From the NCBI RefSeq assembly GCF_000298315.2, contig NZ_AEYE02000004.1:1-64000 (forward strand): 64,000 nucleotides of DNA, in the 5' to 3' direction. This stretch comes from Rhizobium grahamii CCGE 502. GTDB lineage: Bacteria; Pseudomonadota; Alphaproteobacteria; Rhizobiales; Rhizobiaceae. The notes under the pieces were generated by a model. It was not told the origin of the DNA. It searched no databases and was given only the letters and a program-made list of their open reading frames with translations. The position numbers and the translations under genes are program-made. Positions 60,002 through 64,000 of this stretch are shown piece after piece (within the stretch, counting starts at the first letter, position 1; each line of letters opens with the position of its first letter).

Positions 60002-60406
60002 ATGCCACGCATCTCGCAGCTATACTTCAAGACCGCAATTCTATTTCTGATTATCGGCATTCTCATGGGTCTCAACATGGCGATCTCCCAAGATCACACC
60101 GTCATCGGCGCCCATGCGCACTGTAATCTGTTGGGCTGGGTGACCATGGCGATCTTTGGCGGTTACCATGCGCTCAATCCGCAGAAGGCGGAGACGCGCC
60201 TGGCCATGATCCAGTACTACGTCTACACGGCCGGCATCGTCCTGATGGTGCCGTCGCTCTATCTCATGCTGCAGGGCAATGCGGCGATGGAGCCGATCGT
60301 CGCGCTTGCATCTGTTGTCACCTTTGTGGGCGTCTTGCTCTTCGCGTTCATCATCTTCTCGAGCGGAAAAGTGGTCGTCACACCGTCGGCACCTTCGTAT
60401 CGCTGA
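60002..60406 (+). CDS. Small four-TM membrane protein, heme-copper-oxidase-like
   Basis: A 134-residue membrane protein with four helices (about 8-27, 42-56, 70-90, 98-120). The segment V-I-G-A-H-A-H-C-N-L-L-G-W-V at 34-47 and G-G-Y-H-A-L near 54 put several His at the membrane face, like those near heme in cbb3/NnrS-like subunit I proteins. It might bind heme or copper, but is far too short to be an oxidase. GGAGGGGG precedes the ATG. Family unassigned. Confidence 0.7.
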   Translation: MPRISQLYFKTAILFLIIGILMGLNMAISQDHTVIGAHAHCNLLGWVTMAIFGGYHALNPQKAETRLAMIQYYVYTAGIVLMVPSLYLMLQGNAAMEPIVALASVVTFVGVLLFAFIIFSSGKVVVTPSAPSYR

Positions 60407-60517
60407 TATCGCCCAACGCGGTGTTCGGCGGGGCGTGATCGCCTTGCCGAACGTGTTGGTGCAGATATCCGCTGGTGATCTCAGGCTCTGCCGGTCTGGC
60501 GCCGTCGGACCGGAACT

Positions 60518-60724
60518 TCAGTGGATGATCTGTATGCGGATCTGTTCCTTGGCCGCGTAGTCATGGCAATCGCTGGCGGCGTCGCCGACAAAGATCACGT
60601 CGCCGTCGGAATCGAAAAGACCCCAGCAGGGGTCTTCGTCGACATAGACTTTTCTGACGTAGCCGAAGGGCTCGGCATCGATGATAACGCTGGGTGCAAC
60701 AGGAACAGCCGCAAGTGCTCGCAT
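60518..60724 (-). CDS. Hypothetical 68-residue protein
   Basis: An acidic soluble protein: P-F-G-Y-V-R-K-V-Y-V-D-E-D-P-C-W-G-L-F-D-S-D-G-D-V-I-F-V-G-D-A, then A-K-E-Q-I-R-I-Q-I-I-H. It recalls DUF1150-like proteins (Y-V-R, L-F-D-x-D-G, final V/I-H) but this is weak. GGAG lies six bases before the ATG at 60724. Convergent with the four-TM gene; the 235 bases to its right hold the OsmC leader. Confidence 0.55.
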   Translation of the reverse strand: MRALAAVPVAPSVIIDAEPFGYVRKVYVDEDPCWGLFDSDGDVIFVGDAASDCHDYAAKEQIRIQIIH

Positions 60725-60959
60725 GGATAACTCCAATGAGTCGTTTCTGTTTTAGTGCATTTGCATATTGCGCCTTGAAGCTGGCTTGGAGCTATCCTCA
60801 GAAATCGGGAAGGGAAACTGAGGTTGACGAGCGGGCCGCTTGTCGCCGGCCGAATCACTTTTGGTTGCATGTTCCCGCCGCGAGCAGATCAAATGCGCGT
60901 TGCCGCGGCGGTTCAAAATCCCTATCTAGAGCAGGCTATCATCACCAAAGGATTTTCCC

Positions 60960-61385
60960 ATGGCCGACCTCAAGGCTCGCCCCCGTCCCGTTGGAGCAAC
61001 CGCCGTTCTCGGCCGTACCGGCTTTCCGCATGTCACGTCGGCCACCAAGGGCGAGCTGGATATCGTCACCGGCGCTTCGCAGCCTGGTTTCAATCCGCTG
61101 GACCTTCTATATGCGTCCTTGTCGGCCTGCCTGGTCCTCAGCGCCCGCATCGCCGCCAGCCAGATGGGCATTCTCGACCGCATCACCGAGATCACTGCGG
61201 ACGTGACGGGCGAGAAGGCAAGCGAGGGTCCGTCGCGGGTTCAGGCATTCAACATTGCCTTCTCGATCAAGGGTGACCTCGACGAAGAGACGCGCTTGAA
61301 GATCGCGCATGCTGCCGAAGAGATCTGTACGGTCAGCAACACCATCCGCGGCACGCCCGAATTCTCGACCGTCGTTTCCGGTTGA
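60960..61385 (+). CDS. OsmC-family protein
   Basis: A 141-residue cytoplasmic protein of the OsmC/Ohr fold. P-L-D-L-L-Y-A-S-L-S-A-C-L near residue 47 carries the peroxidatic Cys, and E-E-I-C-T-V-S-N-T-I near 121 the resolving Cys. Members reduce organic hydroperoxides with thiol partners. G-F-P-H near residue 21 is typical. The ATG at 60960 is the only good start. Alone, with EamA next. Confidence 0.9.
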   Translation: MADLKARPRPVGATAVLGRTGFPHVTSATKGELDIVTGASQPGFNPLDLLYASLSACLVLSARIAASQMGILDRITEITADVTGEKASEGPSRVQAFNIAFSIKGDLDEETRLKIAHAAEEICTVSNTIRGTPEFSTVVSG

Positions 61386-61533
61386 TGGACGCAGTGCTGC
61401 AAATGCGCATCGGCGGGCAATAAGATTACGCTTTTGCCTACCCTTGTCGCTCCTCGGCTATCCACTCGGTACAGCTTCTGATAGGCCCGTTCCGTCGTCT
61501 GCCTTCCAGGCAGCTCAGAAAGCATCGAGAATC

Positions 61534-62430
61534 ATGTCGCAGGCCGCTTCCACAATCGCAGAAACCCCTAGCTCCAACCGGTTCGCTCTTGCCGCCCTGA
61601 TCCTCGGCGGCGCGGCGATCGGCGGCTCGCCGATCTTCGTTCGGCTGTCGGAAGTAGGGCCGATGGCAACCGCCTTCTGGCGCGTGGCGCTTGCCCTGAT
61701 CCCGCTCTTCATCTTTTCGCTTGCCAAGGGCAAGGACGCCGGCCCGAAGCCTGAAAAACTCTCGGATTATGCCCTGCTGATCCTGCCGGGCGTGGTTCTC
61801 GCGATGGATCTGGCTGCCTGGCATCTCTCCATCACCATGACGTCTGTGGCCAACGCGACGCTGCTTGCCAATCTTGCCCCCGTCTTCGTCACGGTGATCG
61901 GGCTTCTCTTTTTCGGCGCGTCCGTCACCCGTGTTTTCGTTCTCGGGCTGGTGTTGGCGCTTGCAGGCGTGGTCGTCCTGAAGGGAGGCCCTGCGGCACT
62001 CGGCAATGGCGACTTGCGTGGCGACGGTGTGGCGGTCATCGCCGCTGTCTTCTATGCCGGTTACATCCTGGCGATCGGCAAGCTTCGCAGCCGTTTCGAC
62101 ACCGTCCGTATCATGCTCTGGAGTACTGCATCCGCCGCTGTCTGCATCTTTCCGCTTGGATTCTTCTACGAAGGCCACATGCTGCCGCCGACGGCCTATG
62201 GCTGGCTAATCGTCTTCGGCCTTGCCTTCGTCAGTCACGCGGGCGGGCAGATGGCCATCGCCTATGCGCTCGCCTATCTGCCGGCCGCCTTCTCCTCACT
62301 GACGCTGCTGCTGCAGCCTGTCGTGGCGGCAATCCTCGCCTGGGTGGTGCTCAGCGAGCCGATCGGCCCGATGCAGGCGATCGGCGGGGCGGTGGTGCTC
62401 GCCGGGATTCTGGTTGCTCGGCGAGGCTAA
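61534..62430 (+). CDS. EamA/DMT-superfamily transporter
   Basis: A 298-residue inner-membrane protein with ten helices in two EamA repeats: A-L-I-L-G-G-A-A-I-G-G-S-P-I-F-V-R-L near residue 20 and L-L-Q-P-V-V-A-A-I-L-A-W-V-V-L-S-E near 262, the usual end of the second repeat. It exports metabolites such as amino acids; substrate unknown. The ATG at 61534 places the first helix correctly; the longer frame from 61309 is non-coding. Confidence 0.92.
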   Translation: MSQAASTIAETPSSNRFALAALILGGAAIGGSPIFVRLSEVGPMATAFWRVALALIPLFIFSLAKGKDAGPKPEKLSDYALLILPGVVLAMDLAAWHLSITMTSVANATLLANLAPVFVTVIGLLFFGASVTRVFVLGLVLALAGVVVLKGGPAALGNGDLRGDGVAVIAAVFYAGYILAIGKLRSRFDTVRIMLWSTASAAVCIFPLGFFYEGHMLPPTAYGWLIVFGLAFVSHAGGQMAIAYALAYLPAAFSSLTLLLQPVVAAILAWVVLSEPIGPMQAIGGAVVLAGILVARRG

Positions 62431-62436
62431 TCTCAA

Positions 62437-63456
62437 TCAGGCGACCGCTGCAGGGGCGACGCGTCGCGCATCGAGGATGGCAAGCGCCTCGTCGACTGTC
62501 GAGGCGAGTTCCGCCTTGTCGCTGTTGCAGGTGCCCCAGGCCGCGATGAAGCTGCTGGTCTTGCCATAGCTGTTATCGAGAACGCAGTGATCCGCGCCGA
62601 GAAGCACGCACATGATGTGCCCGTGCATACGGTCGGTAATGACCTGGCGCGCCGAGCCCAGTAGAGCCACGCCGCGGTCGAAACGCTGCTGCGCCCGTTC
62701 GCGATAGGCAAGCTCGGTCATCCGCGCGCGACCGCCGATACGGCCGGTCAGAAGGCCCTTCAGGATCGCGGCGTGCTTCGTCTGGCGCTGGAAATCGGCA
62801 GGCTCATCGGGCCAGTCCGATTTGACGGTACCCGGACGCAAGGTTGCTGCCGTCAAGTCCTGTGCGGTACCGACTTCCTGGTCTTCGCGCAGATTGAGCA
62901 GCAGCTCGTGCTGCGGCGTCGGCCGTGCGACCGGACCGATGCAGAAGGCCATGTCGGGGCAAAGGCGCGTTTCGCACTGGAACCAGCGCTGGGCAAATTC
63001 CAGGCTTCGCTGGTCGCGGACGAGCAGCGTGAACTGACCGTGACGCTCGATCGCGCGCGCAGTGCTGTCGACGTTCGCCTGTTCCTTGAAATGAATCGTC
63101 TGCGGCATCTGCACGATCGGCCGACCCTTGTGCTTGTCGAGCAGGCCTTCGCGGAACTGGCGGTAGCCGGCCCAGATGTCGCCGAAATTGCCGCCGCCAT
63201 GGAGGAAGATGCGACCGCTGCCGATCGCGCCGAGCATCCGGCCTTCATCGTAGGTCGGGATCTCGGTCACGTAGGTCGGGCGGGTGCGCTTGCGGTCAAA
63301 ATAGGCCAGTTCGCCGAGCCAGATGGCGCTGTCGCCGATGTTGTAGTGGTTCGGGAAGTCGAGAAGCGCAAAACGCTCGGACGGATCAAAGAGATCGGAA
63401 AGGCAATTGGCGATCACACCCTGAAGACGGTTGATGATCGTAATATTGGATTCCAT
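62437..63456 (-). CDS. Polysaccharide pyruvyl transferase-family protein
   Basis: A 339-residue cytoplasmic enzyme. H-Y-N-I-G-D-S-A-I-W near residue 38, F-L-H-G-G-G-N-F-G-D near 85 and the late I-T-D-R-M-H-G-H-I-M near 275 are the PS_pyruv_trans motifs shared with ExoV and WcaK. It adds pyruvate ketals from PEP to sugars of exopolysaccharide. AGGAG is six bases before the ATG at 63456. It follows the flippase gene on the same strand, consistent with an exopolysaccharide locus that runs out of the window. Confidence 0.9.
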   Translation of the reverse strand: MESNITIINRLQGVIANCLSDLFDPSERFALLDFPNHYNIGDSAIWLGELAYFDRKRTRPTYVTEIPTYDEGRMLGAIGSGRIFLHGGGNFGDIWAGYRQFREGLLDKHKGRPIVQMPQTIHFKEQANVDSTARAIERHGQFTLLVRDQRSLEFAQRWFQCETRLCPDMAFCIGPVARPTPQHELLLNLREDQEVGTAQDLTAATLRPGTVKSDWPDEPADFQRQTKHAAILKGLLTGRIGGRARMTELAYRERAQQRFDRGVALLGSARQVITDRMHGHIMCVLLGADHCVLDNSYGKTSSFIAAWGTCNSDKAELASTVDEALAILDARRVAPAAVA

Positions 63457-63498
63457 GGAATGCTCCTTGTTTGCGGACACTTGGGTCCATGCAAGCGG

Positions 63499-64000
63499 CT
63501 AGGCTTCGGCCTGTTTGCGGAATGGGTTGAGGGACATGGCAAGCGCGATGTACGGACGGATGACCGAGCGGCCGAAGATCGGCAGGAAGGCGAGATAAAT
63601 CAGTCCGCCGAGACCGATGCTGAGGCCGAGCGCCAGCCAGCGGTTTTGAATATGCGCGAGGATGACTGGATGTGCGAACCAAACGCAGACCGCCATCAGC
63701 GCCGCGCCGCAGAAGGGCAGGGCGACGGCTTTCAGGGTGCTCTTGGCGTCGATATGCGCATATCGTGCAAGCACATATTGCTGATAGGGCATCGTCAGCC
63801 AGGCCCGCAATGTGTAGCCCGCGGCAACGGCCACGACGCCGTAGGGGACGAGCAGCCAGGTGAGGATCAGCGTCGTCGCGAGCTGCAGGGCAGCGACGGA
63901 CAGGATCGATTCCGCCCGGTTGACCGCGGAAAGCGCGGACGAGGCGAAGAAGTTCATGACAAAGGGAACCGCCATCAGTACGAGAACGGTGGCGATATCG
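63499..64000 (-). CDS. Polysaccharide flippase (Wzx/MATE-like), partial
   Basis: At least 167 residues of the C-terminal half of a membrane flippase, cut by the right edge: the frame stays open to base 64000. Six or so helices are seen. The segment V-A-A-G-Y-T-L-R-A-W-L-T-M-P-Y-Q-Q-Y-V and the closing L-I-Y-L-A-F-L-P-I-F match ExoT/Wzx polysaccharide exporters. It moves lipid-linked oligosaccharide across the inner membrane. The adjacent pyruvyltransferase supports this. Confidence 0.85.
   Translation of the reverse strand, partial: DIATVLVLMAVPFVMNFFASSALSAVNRAESILSVAALQLATTLILTWLLVPYGVVAVAAGYTLRAWLTMPYQQYVLARYAHIDAKSTLKAVALPFCGAALMAVCVWFAHPVILAHIQNRWLALGLSIGLGGLIYLAFLPIFGRSVIRPYIALAMSLNPFRKQAEA

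Overview
The window looks like chromosomal DNA of a Rhizobiaceae bacterium, most likely of the Sinorhizobium/Ensifer/Rhizobium group. The reasons are high GC with uniform codon use, a MlotiK1-type cyclic-nucleotide channel, PodJ, DUF982, TIGR02186 and HWE/HisKA_2-type signalling proteins, and the alphaproteobacterial order murA-DUF2948-hisD-UPF0262-LMW phosphatase-infA-maf-yacG-tRNA-Phe. The genus is inferred from gene content and protein resemblance. No rRNA, CRISPR array, insertion sequence, integrase or phage gene was seen.

Layout. 0.2-12.5 kb is a mixed housekeeping and accessory stretch: a small barrel protein, a lytic transglycosylase-like lipoprotein, a CNBD K+ channel, a divergent DHFR-like/HxlR pair with an obvious operator, a TauE/SafE exporter coupled to a TIGR02186 protein, a DUF922 protein, TerC, an ABC-F ATPase, an arginase-fold protein, a flavin monooxygenase-like protein and a cupredoxin. 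12.5-18.1 kb is a four-gene fatty-acid beta-oxidation operon (acyl-CoA dehydrogenase, thiolase, a 63-residue membrane protein, FadB) reading leftward from one promoter that carries a 22-bp palindrome. 18.9-21.8 kb is a three-gene signalling cassette: CHASE3-type histidine kinase, stand-alone receiver, and receiver-HisKA_2 kinase, with no DNA-binding output. A PLP sulfur-amino-acid enzyme and a divergent Lrp regulator follow. 25.4-29.2 kb is the large polar-organiser gene podJ.

29.5-36.3 kb holds a MarR/GFA pair with two identical operators, an MFS exporter with a divergent TetR regulator, and a 1167-residue symporter-histidine kinase hybrid. 36.4-42.3 kb is rich in membrane transport: MscL, a 2-TM K+ channel, an Asp-rich protein and a Ca2+/H+ antiporter, then a DUF1254-type secreted protein. 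42.6-46.9 kb carries galE, a 3-hydroxyisobutyryl-CoA hydrolase-like gene and a UvrD-family helicase. 46.9-51.9 kb is an accessory patch of small secreted or unknown proteins, an acyltransferase, DUF982 and a glycosyltransferase. It ends at tRNA-Thr(GGT) and looks partly acquired.

52.1-58.0 kb is the conserved core block (murA to tRNA-Phe). 58.1-62.4 kb has a methyltransferase, several small unknowns, a heme-oxidase-like small membrane protein, OsmC and an EamA transporter. The window closes in an exopolysaccharide-type locus: a pyruvyltransferase and a flippase cut by the right edge.

Start codons were chosen by Shine-Dalgarno match, signal peptide and family length. No similarity search could be run, so family names rest on motifs and recognition. 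The most interesting items are the multi-step signalling cassette without output, the unannotated small membrane proteins (one inside the fad operon), the sharply defined operators (HxlR, MarR x2, fad palindrome), the arginase-fold protein lacking its first metal-ligand motif, and the K+ channel/Asp-rich protein/Ca2+ antiporter cluster.
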